From positions 13,076,672 to 13,140,671 of the forward strand of contig NC_056001.1 of assembly GCF_018446385.1 (NCBI RefSeq): a DNA stretch of 64,000 nucleotides, in the 5' to 3' direction. The notes under the pieces are model-generated. The model was not told where the DNA came from, searched no databases, and saw only the letters and a list, made by a program, of their open reading frames with translations. The stretch comes from Zingiber officinale (Eukaryota; Streptophyta; Magnoliopsida; Zingiberales; Zingiberaceae). The position numbers and the translations under genes are program-made. This document shows, piece by piece, positions 1 through 12,439 of this stretch (position 1 is its first letter; the number at the start of each line of letters is the position of its first letter).

Positions 1-878
1 TGCAAAGCATATGAGATCGAGATTCACAAGGAAAAATGAATGGTTAATCAATGAACCCTTTGTAACGTGTCTCAGCTTGATCAAATATTTTTGAATTGTG
101 CATTTGTAAGTATATTTGAATGTTTCATTAACTCAAAATCACATTGATAATTCTTGATTGGAATTCTGTTTGTAAATTTACTGCATTTTAAAATTTTAAG
201 ATAGAATGCAGCTCCAGCTGTGTCAGTATGACTAATCAAAATATCAAATGTCCATTCGGAGTGACTGCTTGATAAGAGTATGGAGATGACCTCTCATATT
301 AGAATAGAGATATTAGAATAGATGACCTCTCATATGCTCATGTTAACATTCAACTTCTGTGGATGCACCTAATCTCAGCAATTCAACATATCAAACCAGA
401 AAGAACATATGTGGTATTCGGTTATGTTGTTAAAACTGCAGCTCCAACATGAGAACGGTCCATTTCAATTTGAGATGAGTGTGGAAACTGAGGATATTGA
501 ATCTGTCAGATTTGAATTGGTTTCAATGAGAATGCCATGTCATAGCTAAAGCAGCAGCATCTAGTTTGGACACAACTTGTTGAACTCAAAATTCTTATTG
601 TGAGATTCAGTGACTTAATAGATAAGGTTTAATTTGTCTTAAGTTAAATATAAGTTTAGTAAGTTGGCCTTGATATTGAAATTAAGAATTTAGGATGAGC
701 GCATTAATCATGCATGCTCATCCTATAGAATTATACACAGTCTAGTACTATAGTCCCACTACAAGAAAACCACTCGACTCCACCAAATTATACACACTGG
801 AAAAAAAACGATTAAACCAACAGACATGCTCATATTATACCAACAAACTACAAAGAATGAATGAAGAGCAAAACGAAG
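1..878. other. intergenic, nothing recognised
   Basis: AT-rich sequence downstream of the kinase gene that ends at 879. I see no coding similarity, RNA gene or clear repeat. The part nearest the gene should hold its 3' UTR and polyadenylation site. Confidence 0.5.
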
Positions 879-3378
879 CTAGTGCCGTCGCAGGCGGCGC
901 TGCTTCTGATGCGACCCATGGCGCATGAGGGTGTTCGAAGAGGCGGTGGAGGACGATGTCGACGGAACTGTGGAGGAAGACGTCGACGGAACTGTGGAGG
1001 ACGATGTCGACGGAGCTGTGGAGACCGACGTCGAGGGTGCAGTGGACGACGATGCAGAGACAGAGGTGGAGGCGGAGACGAAGGAAGATTCGCCAGCGGA
1101 AGTGCGGGAGCCGCCGGTGGCCGAGTGCGATGTTCTTGCGTAGCGGGATCCCGGAACCCCGGGCCTCATCGGCTCCTCCAACGCCGTCGGTTTCTTCGAC
1201 AAGACGATGAGAACTCGCTTCATGTCAGGCCGCAGCTTGGGGTCGGACTGCGTGCAGAGGAGACCCACCTGCACGCAAAACGCCACCTGCTCCTCGTCTG
1301 CGGTGGGCTGCAGGGCAGGATCCATCATCTCCACACTACGCCCCTTCCTGTAAAGCTTCCATGCCTGAGATAATGTCAGATACCCAATTAATCAATTAGA
1401 AGAGCTTCATACTTCCAGTTAATCTGGTTTAGAAACTAGGATCGAACGGAGATCAGCGTGGCGTACCCATTCGAGGAGGGAGTTGGCATCGGGGTCGGGG
1501 AGCAGGTTGAAGGCGTTGTTCTTGCGGCCAGAGACGAGCTCGAGGAGGATGACACCGAAGCTGAAGACGTCAGCCTTGGCAGTGAGTTTGCCATGCATGA
1601 CGTACTCCGGGGCCATGTAGCCGTTGGTGCCGGCGATGCGGGTGTGGACGTATGTCTGGTCCTCCGGGAACAGCCGCGCCATGCCGAAGTCGGCGATCTT
1701 GGGCACCCACCGTTCGTCTAGCAGGATGTTGCTGGCCTTGATGTCGCGGTGGATGATTGTGGTGTGCGCCGATTCGTGCAGGTACAGAAGCCCCCGCGCC
1801 ACCCCCATCATCACCTGGAACCGCCGCTGCCAGTCCAATTCCGTCGACTTCCTCCTCCACTGACCTCCCTCTTCTCCTCCTGCTCGATTCCAGTTCAGTA
1901 AAAAAAAAATATTAGAACTCCTATTTGCCCAATAATTGCAGTCTGTTCATAGTAAAAACAAATTTAAAAAATGAACCATTGATCAACTAAAGAATAAGAT
2001 AGGATTATGACAACAGATAAATGAATTTTAAAAATCAAAAATAGTATATCGTTTTCGTGAGGTAGCTCTATTCAAAAGAGTCCTCAGTCACGTCAAACAA
2101 AAAATCATTTTTTATCCAAGTCAAAATGTCGCATATAAAAATCCAAATGATAATTTTTTTCCATGTCCGGGGTCAATTGTGATATTAAATTATGATGATT
2201 GTGATTTAAGTTTAGAAGACTGCAATCTGGTAAACGGTCATATTTAGAAGTATTGAAAATTCAAAATAATTTTATATATTGGCTTTTCTACTGGATTTGG
2301 GGGTAAATTATCAATCGAAGTTCATATCAATCCTAAGAAATGCTACACCAGAATTAATGAATCATGCATGGGTTCTAGGATACTGCTCCAGATTGAACGA
2401 TTGAACTCACCAGACAACGCGTAACAGTTTTTCTTTGATAACATCGCAGAGAAATTAAGCTATCAGTTGACCATGAAAAAAAACGCAGAAGACATGTTTC
2501 ATATGTACTATTACTTAGCCCTCACAGTTAATATTTTATATATGGCGTTGCTGCAGTGTGTCACGGGGGTCGTCTGTAAAATATATCACGGATCACCTAT
2601 ACAATGGGTGGACGAAACTCTCCTTGACTTACCTTCTTTCCAAACCACTTTGGGTGAGGATTAATATGTAAAATTAAAAGGGCAAAAGAATCCGAAAGGG
2701 AAGAGTTGGAGGAAGAAGAGAATCAAGGGAAGGGCAATGGCGCTTACGGGAGAAGAGCAGCTTGTCGAGGCTCTCGTTGGGGACGTACTCGTAGACGAGG
2801 AGCATTTCCTCGCCGTGGGTGCAGTAACCGTATAGGCTCACAATGTTCTTGTGCTGCACCCGCGACAGCAGCAGCGCCTCGTTCTGGAACTCCCTCGCCC
2901 CCTGCCGCGATCCCCTCCCCAGCCGCTTCACCGCCACAATCCGCCCGTCCGCCAGCTGCCCCTGCATCGAACACATCATGCGCACTCAGTCTCCGCCATC
3001 GATTATCATGACAGTACGCTAATCCCCCAATTATATTGGTCATCGACTCGATCGATCACTTTTTATTTTTGGGTACTTCACCTTGAAGACGGGGCCGAAC
3101 CCTCCTTCGCCCAGCTTCTCCTTGGGGCTAAAGTTGTGTGTGGCGGCCACCAGCGTCTCGTACTGGAACACCTTCTCCTCCTTCGCCGCGATTTTCTCCA
3201 ATTCATCCTCCTCCTTCGCCGCTGCAACTACCACAGCAACCTTAAGTACAAGAAAACAAGCTCAAAATTCCAGATCGATCGAGAAGAAGAAGAAAAAAAG
3301 AAGAACAAGTAACTAACCTTTGTTTCTACCTCCGAAAAGGGACTTCGCGATGCTGGTAAAGAACTTCTTGCGTCTCAT
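879..3378 (-). CDS. DUF26-family receptor-like cytoplasmic kinase (CRK-type, no ectodomain)
   Basis: Five exons on the minus strand: 3378-3318, 3227-3082, 2961-2748, 1879-1467, 1364-879. The phases close to 440 codons (439 aa). The protein starts [17 protein letters not shown], a short basic N-terminus with no signal peptide, ectodomain or membrane segment, so it is a cytoplasmic relative of cysteine-rich receptor kinases. The kinase domain shows the glycine loop GEGGFG (about 60-65), VAVKRL with catalytic Lys81, HRDIKASN (HRD 184-186), DFG (204-206) and [10 protein letters not shown], so all key residues are present and it should be an active Ser/Thr kinase of the RD type. After the kinase domain comes a low-complexity Ser/Thr/Pro tail encoded by a 24-bp tandem repeat (about 946-1062). 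Family knowledge suggests a role in membrane-proximal defence or stress signalling; that is inference. The start was chosen as the first ATG of a family-like N-terminus, and an AG acceptor at 3229-3228 keeps the frame. Confidence 0.88.
946..1062 (-). repeat. 24-bp coding minisatellite in kinase C-terminal tail
   Basis: About four to five imperfect copies of a 24-bp unit lie in frame within the last kinase exon. Each encodes a variant of the octapeptide S-T-V/A-P-S-T-S-S/V. Because 24 is a multiple of three, copy-number change would alter tail length without breaking the frame. Confidence 0.8.
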
Positions 3379-4503
3379 GGTCAGCGTGGGCGACGACGAA
3401 TCGATGGAGGGGCAGCGCCGGCGATCCACTGTCCGATGAGAGATGGATACCAATTCCAAGAGTTGAGTTGCGAGACGAGGAAGACGGTGAGTTACATTAA
3501 CCCACCGATCGCAATTTCCTTCGCCCTTCTCTTCCCATTTTCATTTTATTCAATTTTTTTTTTCCGCTTTACCTTTTTTTAATCAGCAAGACGTAGACGA
3601 ACCCTTGACGCAAATGCGAACGCGCTTGTTGAAGTCAGATCCTCTAGTTGATGCGAAGATGAGACCGGTGGCTATGGGATGCATTAGGGCGTGTCGTCCC
3701 CCGACAGGTAGAGGACACTTGGACCCACGCCATCTCTCAACCCAGCCGCAGGAAATAATCGTCCGGTACGTAACGTACGCAACTTGATGAATCAGACCTC
3801 CAGCATGGAAAGGTACGGAGAATAGTCGAGATCGATGCAATTAACATCGACGTGGATCATGAGGTCAGAAAAACCGAGTCAACGATCATACCGCGTGTAA
3901 TTGAACAAAAGAGGTGGACCCGTGGGTGGGAGAAGACCTTGCGCTCTCCCAGTTCGGATTGAATGTCAATGAGATTATTCGATCTATTTTAAATAGGACA
4001 TTTATTGGAAATCATCACAAAATGCCTCTTTCAGTTATTATAAAAAAAACATTATATTTTATTACTGTATATTTTATTCTTTGAAAAAATGTATATTTTT
4101 GATAGTGTTCGTAGTAGTTGCATCCTATAATTGTTATAGCTAGGATTATGATAGTTATAATTTTTATAATTGCTATAATTATATAGTTATGGTAACTATG
4201 TACGAGATTGTAACTTCTCCTATACAATATTGATTAGTGTTTATTAGACATCAAATATCAATTATGGTTTATAATTATTATCCTATAATATTGATCAAAA
4301 TTAACTGGTATTGACCAATATTGATGAGAGATAAATGCTCATATTATAATAATTTTATAATTGCTATATCATAGTATTATTAGTATTGATAAAAACTAAA
4401 ATATTATTAAAAATATAATATTAATTTAATTAAAGATGAAGTATTCATATTGTAATAACTATGCATTAAGTGTTATAAATATATAATAAATTTAGATCAT
4501 AAT
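3379..4503. other. kinase promoter region and AT-rich spacer
   Basis: The stretch 3379-3950 is the upstream region of the kinase gene. I could not fix a TATA box with confidence. From about 4000 to 4500 the sequence is very AT-rich with many TATAATT-like runs, and no gene is visible. Confidence 0.4.
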
Positions 4504-5268
4504 TGATCCTACCCTGAAGCTGAGTAGATGGTCATCGGAAAATAACTTTGATGTGGGTCTTTGTCTGCGTTGAATGTGCTCCGCTCCTGTAATCACAAGT
4601 CGTTAGTACCAAGCCGGGAAGGGGTCCCGGCGACGGCCCTCCGACGCTCAAGTCACACAACGGTAGGAGGAGAAAAATAGAGGAAGCAAAGAAGTGAATA
4701 GTAGTGCCAAAGACGTATGTGCGTACCTCCGCGGATGGCCACCTCCCTCCTTATATAGAGCTCCGGCAAGCTGATGACTGCACACTTCCCGGGCAGACGC
4801 GCATTCCCAAACTTTTCCCAAAAGCTAACATCGAGAAAGGATCTCTGACGTCTTACTATAATGGGGCGAACGCATCCCTGTCAAGGCGGCTGAATCTTCT
4901 CCCGTACGATTTTCTATCCATCAACGTCGTCAGCCAGCGGCATCGACTCCCAAAAGGATGTTGGCACGTATTCCCCGTCTGATTCGTCGGCCGTTAGTCT
5001 GATTGAACTTCTCTTGATCGACCTAGCCAGCTAATTCTCTAACCTCCTACGAGTATATCTGGGCCAAACGGCGTGAGTGCCTTTGGTCTCAGTGCGTTGT
5101 CGGCTCAAACAACCCTTCTCGAATTCTTCCGGCCGATCGGGTTGTAGGCTTGACCCACCTTCACCGAGCTCTTCCGGTCGACCAGCTCGGTTAGTCCCTT
5201 GGCTGACCACCTCTTGACTTTGACGACCACCTAAGCGTTGAACTTCCTTGGAGATGGGTCCTCTTGGA
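4504..5268 (-). mobile_element. LTR-like fossil fragment, gypsy-type (probable solo or partial LTR)
   Basis: A GC-rich island of about 765 bp between AT-rich flanks. It shares a layout with 17130-17300: a stretch reading roughly accaagccgggaaggggtcc, then a gacgctcaagtca-like block, then a TATA-like site readable on the minus strand near 4753. It is bounded by TGATCC at the left and an ATCA-type end at the right, but I found no target-site duplication. Treated as an old, decayed copy; orientation is inferred from the TATA-like site only. Confidence 0.45.
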
Positions 5269-6289
5269 TTATCACCGGATTAATAATTATTATAATTATG
5301 TAAAAGTTATGAACTCATAATTATTATAACAATACTTTAATACAATTTATTAATTTTGAGAGAAAACAAATATACTGATAAATTTAATACAATTTATTGA
5401 ATTTCCATTTTGCAATGCGAATGAATTAAACACCGTGGACTAATTTGATTGAGTAAAAATGATATCGTTCTGTCAAGTGGTTTCAAGATATAGATAAGAG
5501 ACATTTTATTTTACCCATTGCATGAAGAGGTTAAATATTTAATGAGATATTTTATACCGTCTCATATAAATATTAAGTACATCAACTCATGGGATTGTAG
5601 AGAAACATTCATGTGAATGTATGTAAAGTGCTTAAAAGTAGTTGGGCCACCTCTTGGACATGGGGCAATGATTAAGACGTAGCAAAGCTAAAGAAAGTGT
5701 CACAGATTGATTCTTTACTGGGACATACGTTGATATTGAATTTAGTAGAAAACTTAGGTTAAGCGGCCATGGGCCGAAGTACCTTTGGGTAAAAAAAAAT
5801 TCATAAGTTTATCTTCACAAGTGAAATATCGATTTGATATTAGACGGTCATACATGGACGAAGACTGGTGGTCCACTACCGACGACTTGCTGCTTCTGTG
5901 ATTTACTTTAGAAACCATTGAGAATTTTTTATAGAATCCGATAAGAATTTTATCTTTAGATTATAAAAAAATTAAGTAACTAAAAGCAGTTGGGGTAAGG
6001 TGTGTGAAGTTTGGGCCTCGCATCCCACATTCCCACTTCTGATATAAGGCTCGGATCGCAAGGTACGCTCCATGGCATATTGGCATGTTCATGGGAGAAC
6101 TCGAAGATCGCGGGGCAATGTGGTGGCGATAGGATGAACACGGACAGCAAGGCAGCGGAGAAGTCAGAATACACGGTGATACCAACTTCAACACCCTCGG
6201 CTACCTCCGCGTCTTCACCATCACCGGCGTTTTTGTCACCGTCGACTACCTATCTGGTACCCTTACCTCTCTGCTCCTTGACCCTGAAT
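5269..6289. other. intergenic, nothing recognised
   Basis: AT-rich sequence followed by a more GC-balanced stretch from about 5990. No coding similarity, RNA gene or clear element boundary is visible. Confidence 0.4.
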
Positions 6290-6985
6290 CCTGCGTTTGG
6301 TAGTATGTAATCTATCTTGTAATGTAATTCAGATTACAATATAAAGTTGATTATTTTGTTTGGTTTGATTTAAAACTTGTAATGTAATGTAATCTGGATT
6401 ACAAAAGGTAGTGAAGATTTGTAATCTGGATTACAAAGCAAATGCTATGTAATCCGATTACATTTCATTGTTTCACCAAAGTTTAAATGCCGAATATACC
6501 CCTAGTCTGTTGTCGACTGTCGCCCGTCATCGGTCGCTGACCTTCGTCGCCGCCCGCAATCGGCCACCACTGTCGCTGCCAATCGTCGACCGTCGATCGC
6601 CGTCCGCCACCGTTGCCCGCTGGTCGTCGCTCGCCGTCGCCCGCCTATCGTCGCCCATCGCCGCCGATTGGCGAAGACGGTGGCCTGCTGCGGCGACCGA
6701 CGGTGGCGACGGTAGCTGGTTATCGATGACTGCCGCAAACTCCGACAGAGGTGTGGCGACCGCCGATAGAGGTCACAGGATATTTTTGTCATTTTATAAT
6801 AATATGAATTACATTCCTTATAAAAAATAATGGATACCAAACAAAAGAATGTAATCACGTTTGTAATCAAAGATTACATACATTACATTACCAAACGTAG
6901 TAATGTAATCAAGATTACATTACATTACATTACAAATTTGATTACATTACCAGCTAGATTACATTACACCCAACCAAACGTAGCC
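6290..6985. mobile_element. TIR/foldback (MITE-like) element with GTAATGTAATC sub-repeats
   Basis: The left end reads CCTGCGTTTGGTAGTATGTAATC and the right end is its imperfect inverse, GATTACATTACACCCAACCAAACGTAGCC with minor differences. Both arms contain many copies of GTAATGTAATC or GATTACATTAC. The middle (about 6490-6780) is a GC-rich core of repeated CGTCGCC-type blocks without a credible protein. This is the architecture of a non-autonomous DNA transposon. I could not settle the target-site duplication, so the superfamily is open. Confidence 0.65.
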
Positions 6986-7140
6986 TAAATTCCTCAAATT
7001 TGGGTTAGGTATGTTGTTTCTCTTAAATCGGAGAAGAATTTATCGGTCTCGCTGTCAGGATCAAGCTCAACTTCCGGGGACCCTCTATGATGACTAGTGG
7101 TCTCATCGGATTCACGAGTGGTTTCATGTACTAACACAAA

Positions 7141-7515
7141 TCTCTTGGACCACTTTTTTGTGGCTCAGGGATGTGTCACTCGTATTTGCGGTCGGATTGT
7201 GGTCGCGATCCAGCTGCAAATGGTTGTGATCCTTTCCTGAGTTCACCGTCCCCATCAGGTTATAGTTTTTGTTCGAAGCGAACGGTCGGAGGTCGTCCGG
7301 AGGACACCTCGCTCGGCGTCCAGTAACCTGACCATTTATCCACCACCAAAGGCCTCCGGACTACCTCCGGCCGTCCACTTCGAACAAAAACTATAACCTG
7401 GTAGGGGCGATGAACCCAAGAAGGGATCGTAACAATTTGTGGCCGAATCCCGACCACGATCCGACCACAAATACGACTAGCACATCCCCTGGACCATAAA
7501 AAATGGTCCAAGAGA
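7141..7515. repeat. long imperfect inverted repeat (hairpin, arms about 163 bp)
   Basis: The sequence 7141-7303 is the inverse complement of 7353-7515 at roughly 80% identity by eye, with a spacer of about 49 bp. Matching landmarks include TCTCTTGGACCA at the outer end and GGTTATAGTTTTTGTTCGAAG in the inner part of the arm. It could be a foldback element or a decayed inverted duplication. A transcript through it would form a long hairpin. Confidence 0.8.
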
Positions 7516-9413
7516 TCCTGCCTCTTCATGTACCGCCTCATGGGGTTCCTCCCCAATGGGGTCGCGGTAGCCCGCTATAAGAAGGCGTAGACACTGATGC
7601 CGATCCCGCACAAAATTCTTTTCTAGCTTCATGCCACTTCATTTCTTCGCTTAGCGGACAAAGACTGTTTTTTTTGCTTTTGGTTAGTTCTTCAAGTGTT
7701 GATTATCTTTCTGAATCCATGATGCTCTTGGCTTTGTGTAGATTGAAAGCTTTTGTGCTGGCGGAATAAGCATTTACCAGATGAAGAAGAGAAAAAGAGA
7801 ACACTCGATAGCAGAACTTAGATGAGGAAGAGACAAAAAAAAATTGAGAATCAATTTTTTTTTTTTCATATTGCTAATAATCTAAAACTTGATTACAAGC
7901 ATAGGCTATACATAGGCTATACATGCCTTTATATAGTAGTAGGAGAAACTAATCTAGTCCTAAAATCATGCCATGGATCCTTAATTATGCATCTAAATTT
8001 TGACTTAATTCAAAACATATCTATTAAATACGGACATATTCTATTTTAATTTTGACTTGATTTAAATAATACAACATTACCACATGCTGCTGATTGATTA
8101 GTGTTCTTTGGTTCTTCACTCGTGGATTAACTTGAAAGATTCTCTGAGTTATTAGAGATATGTTGGTGTTACAGGCAAAATATTGACTTGATTGTGTAGA
8201 TCGACAACAATGTGCTTGAAATACCTTGGGAACGGTCACAATGAATTTCATCACTATAAATATTTCAGTTATGTAAAATGAATTGGATCTCATTCTTTAT
8301 GTATTTTAAAAATTCTAGTTATTCAATATTTAATTTCAAATCTTAGTTATCTAGGGAAACAAGGCTATTGTGGTTATATGTTTTTTGATTAGAGAATTTG
8401 TAGAAATGACTATGATTTTACCAGGATTAGTTACTTGTTTAGGTTCTCTCAACGAATGAGTAATTGGACGTTTTTGTAGCTTAAAGAATCCCATGCACAC
8501 CGAGCTAATGCTATCACACTGCTGGAGATACATATGAGCGCTCATCCATACAAGGCATGCACACTATTGAGAGATAAACAAACTAGTGCTAGTAATTGAT
8601 GGTTAGTCATGATAAGGTTGCCCTTCCATATCTGGTTTTCATTTGCTGCTGGACTAATACCAATGGTGTTTGATATATTTATATATTTGATAAACAATCA
8701 AATTCTATCGAAGTTATTAGGGTTTCATTTAGTAGGTTTAAATTTTGAGCAACTTGAAGTGCCTCTCTAGAGGTGTCATATTTTCTGTTATAAACTTTTC
8801 TAGACCTTACAAAGTAAGCATGTAAATGTATCTCCTTCACTTGCCTTTATAGCTTCCTTTCATTTGATGAACATAGAGATTGAATGTTACTATGATTCAC
8901 CAAAATCGATGTCTTGGAAAAACAAAATCTCTAGAGATTCATCCGTTTGTATTAAAGTTTGAACTGCTGTCGGTCTTATATCATCTTGTTATGTTAGATA
9001 GAAAAATTTATATTATTTGTGGATGCAGTTGGATGGATTGAAAATATTGTTACTAATTTACTAATCAAACCACATTTTTAGGGAAAGAGTTTCTCCAAAC
9101 AGAGATATATGAATTGGAGATTTATACTCATACCAGACCCAGTGAAGAATTGTTAGAATCATTTATGATCCTGATCAATCCAATACGTAATTTCTTCAGA
9201 TATGAATAATCCAATCAGAAATCCATTTACAACCTTTTCTAACAGTATTAGCTGGTAACATTTCTGTTCACTCTCCTTGTTAGTCTAGATATTTCCTTTA
9301 CAGATGACATTACATGGTCTCTAATTTTACTTACTAAGATAATTTTACACAGTAGATTGTAGGTTTCCATTTCCCTGAATACATACTAAATAACTTGGCC
9401 ACAAGATACGTTC
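7516..9413. other. intergenic, nothing recognised
   Basis: AT-rich sequence with scattered short open frames but no codon bias or family similarity. No RNA gene or element boundary found. Confidence 0.45.
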
Positions 9414-9654
9414 CTCTTTCATGCAAATATTACACCATGGTATATCCCTGTCATCATCATAAACTTCTTTTATGTATCTACCTACAATTAAGATTAGAGA
9501 ATCATGCCTGATCCATAAGGACAAGTTTATGTTTCTCTCTCTTTCATGCAAACATTACACTATGGTATGCCTATCATCATCATAAACTTCTTTTATGTAT
9601 CTACCTACACAATTAAGATTAGAGAATCATGCCTGATCCATAAGGACAAGTTTA
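9414..9654. repeat. 116-bp tandem duplication ending on the HMA stop codon
   Basis: Copy 1 is 9414-9529 and copy 2 is 9539-9654, separated by 9 bp and nearly identical apart from a few substitutions and a 2-bp indel. Copy 2 ends exactly at the last base of the HMA gene's stop codon (TTA on the plus strand), so the duplication lies in the 3' UTR. Confidence 0.85.
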
Positions 9655-10105
9655 CAGTTGCTTCAGAGCTACAGCTCCATCGTTGGTAACCTCCACTTCC
9701 TTGATCTCCATGATCTCAACTCGTCGATTAATCTTCTTCCTTAATTGAATTGCAATATCTTGGGGGATGAAGGTTCCGCACACACTTACCCTGCAGTGCT
9801 GCTTCTCCACCAAATGGCTCTCCAACTCTTCAGTACCCAAACGAATAAGTAGAAGGTCACCTTATTGCACATCTACAACATAGATCTTTTATTTACATGA
9901 TTTTATGAAGGATTGTGTCATGTATAACCTTGCATCTGCATCAAAGCTCGCTTGATCCTCCTGTAGCAGCCATTGCAATCGATATTCATCCTCATAGTCA
10001 TGCAGTAAAACTGAGCAAAATGAAAGAGTCATCAGGCTGAATCATCTCTAAGCTATAATTAAAACTGTTTCCTTGTTTTCTACTGAAACTTGCCTTGTGT
10101 GACAT
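9652..10105 (-). CDS. small heavy-metal-associated (HMA) domain protein
   Basis: Three coding exons: 10105-10094 (12 nt, M-S-H-K), 10010-9929 and 9827-9652. They close to 90 codons (89 aa). The protein is almost entirely one HMA fold. The metal-binding CxxC sits in NIDCNGCYRR (Cys16, Cys19), followed by SVCGTFIPQDIAIQLRKK typical of the plant small-HMA family. There is no C-terminal CaaX box, so it is not an isoprenylated HIPP. The expected role is cytosolic binding or trafficking of copper or another soft metal, which is family inference. The first intron uses a GC-AG pair with the canonical AAG|GCAAGT donor. The tiny first exon fits the family's short N-termini, but an alternative start at the internal ATG in exon 2 cannot be excluded. 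Confidence 0.82.
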
Positions 10106-12052
10106 GATGCAGATAGCAGATGTATTTGTTTGGCAGAGGAGTGCGAGATGAGATGCTTGAAAAGTGAACATAAAGCTGTTGCATTTATTTAAAGATCATG
10201 GATTCTTTTTCATCTACTTCAGCTTGGGGTCACCCTTCTTGGGTCTCTGTGGAAGAATCTGATTCTAGTTGAAGGCAAGAGAATTGAGTTGCATCCTAGT
10301 CCTTTGCCTCATCCTTCAGTTTTCCTTGCACCATGAATGGGCTAGTCCATAAAAGTAAAATTTCAATATCACACAGGAAGGTTTCATTTTTGTTCAATTA
10401 CGCCATTCCAATCTGCAAATGCCCCAAAAGGTGCATATTCTCTCACCTACTCTTTTTAAACTCAGAATACCTCTATTATCATTGTTTTTATCATCCAAAA
10501 CAATTTAATGGACTAAAGCCGCTTCAAATAACAAAGTAAAACTAGATTTGAACCTTTTAGGCTCCCGGGTACATAACTTAAGTTCATCGTCCATACTCCT
10601 GTAAATTTAGTCTTTTTTATAGTTTGAAGTTGTTTTGGTTCATATTAAGGTGTTTAGTAGTTGTATTTTGGGTATGGCAAAAAATGTGTAAAAAAATTGC
10701 CTATTGTCTATTTAGAAACTGGGATGCATGATTTGAGCAAAATGAAACTTGGGTATGTAGATTTTGAAAAATTGTCCTGTTTGAATTCATCATTAAATTG
10801 GTAGTGTTTTGTTATAGTTCCAGTGGCGTCTAATTCATCATTAAGAGAATGAAGAGAAGGATCAGATACCGATATTAGATATTCTTTACCATCTGACTGC
10901 TGACAGTGTAATATGCTATGCTTGGACAGAGATGGAATCCCGTTTCAATCAACCACTCTGGCTTTATCAGAATTTGGGGCTATAGTCTAATTGCTGTCTT
11001 GATGAGTTGTGGATTCTCTTACACTTGTCGTACTTTGCCCTTTTCTTGATGAGTTTGGAAATGGGAAAAGAAGTGAACTAGAGTGGACTCAAGCTGCTGA
11101 GTAAATGCGTATACCTTTTCTCTTGCTCTTTGGGTATGCTTACTTGCAGTGAGAGGAGAGGAGAGGAGAAGAGAAGAGAGGGAAAAGAAATCCTTAGACT
11201 ATGTTTATTTGGAATAAGGAAGGTGGAAGAATGGAAAAAAGAATAGAAAAAAAGAGAAAATTATGATTTTGACTTTTTTTTTTTGTTAATGTTTTATGAT
11301 ATAGGATGACTCACTCATCTCAAACGTTTTTCACTCTTGCTCCCATAATAATAAAATGAAGCTATTGAAACATGAAGAAATTTTATTTCCTAAAGGATTG
11401 TTCCTGTGAGAATTTAGTCCTTGCTTTCATATGAAAATTTATCATCCAAATCCAAGTACCAACCGGACTATATTCGTGGGGACGATGTTTTGTCGATCAT
11501 ACGATTGTATCGCCTTGTCATGCACTTATGCTTGCAGATTATTGCTCGATGGTGTGCACAAGCTTACCAATTGCTGTCCAACCTAATTTCCTTGCCATCC
11601 TCGAGCTTGCGTACCACTAAAACTCATTCATGGACCACCACTTTTCCCTGGATTTTCTTTTTCCCCCTTGCCGTGACTTGAGCTTGTCCACTAAGCTTAA
11701 CATGCTTCAGATAGGACAAAAAAGTTTTTTTCCACTGATTTTGTGGAGAGGATATCTCTACCTGGTTTTGGTGGATGTGGTTTTGGAGCAAATTTGACCA
11801 AAGGAGATAAATCTGCTTTGCTCTGGAAATTCAGTCAGGTAAATAGGAGGGCTTTAAAATTCAAACCACTCTCCTTTAAACACCGGCCACAAGGTCGAGC
11901 GGACGAATTAAAGACGATATTGGCTTGAAATTTCGTTGACCTGGAGACCAATTAAATGCTAAATTTGTGAAATAGAGGGTAGAAAGGGACACCCGGTTGA
12001 CTTTATAATTATCACTGTCATCGCTTTTAGATATTGATTCATAAGTCAAAGC

Positions 12053-12083
<31 letters not shown>

Positions 12084-12430
12084 CTTTCCATGCCCTGCTT
12101 ATTTGATGGTTGACTATAAATTAATCTTATAATTTATCTCCCCTCACATTATTCAAGAACGAATTAAGAGAGACATCTAAAATGAACGCAATCAACTTTT
12201 ACTATAACAAACAGTCAAAATTGTCATTTTCATTGTAGCAGAACCACGGGTTCGATCAGCCAATAGTAAATTAGTTTTTGATTAATTTAATTAATTTATG
12301 AATCAAATTAATTGAATGTTCACCTTGTCAAACACTTTGAAAAGGAAAAAAAAAGAAACTAGCGACAAAATATCCAAAATTGTAAATGTTGAATTTGTCA
12401 GCTCAGGGACTTTATTCGTTTTTGAAAATT
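10106..12430. other. intergenic, nothing recognised except poly(A) tract
   Basis: Upstream region of the HMA gene followed by AT-rich DNA. A purine-rich GAGAGGA/GAAGAGA stretch lies near 11150-11190 and a run of about 27 A at 12053-12079. No gene or element boundary could be supported. Confidence 0.45.
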
Positions 12431-12439
12431 CCTTGCGTG

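Noticed and set aside
861-1373. Plus-strand Arg/Gly-rich frame of 170 codons
   Set aside because: It is the antisense shadow of the last kinase exon; its composition comes from the S/T repeat read backwards.
6468-6870. Open frames of about 120 codons on both strands in the foldback element
   Set aside because: Both come from the GC-rich CGTCGCC core, are repetitive and resemble no protein family.
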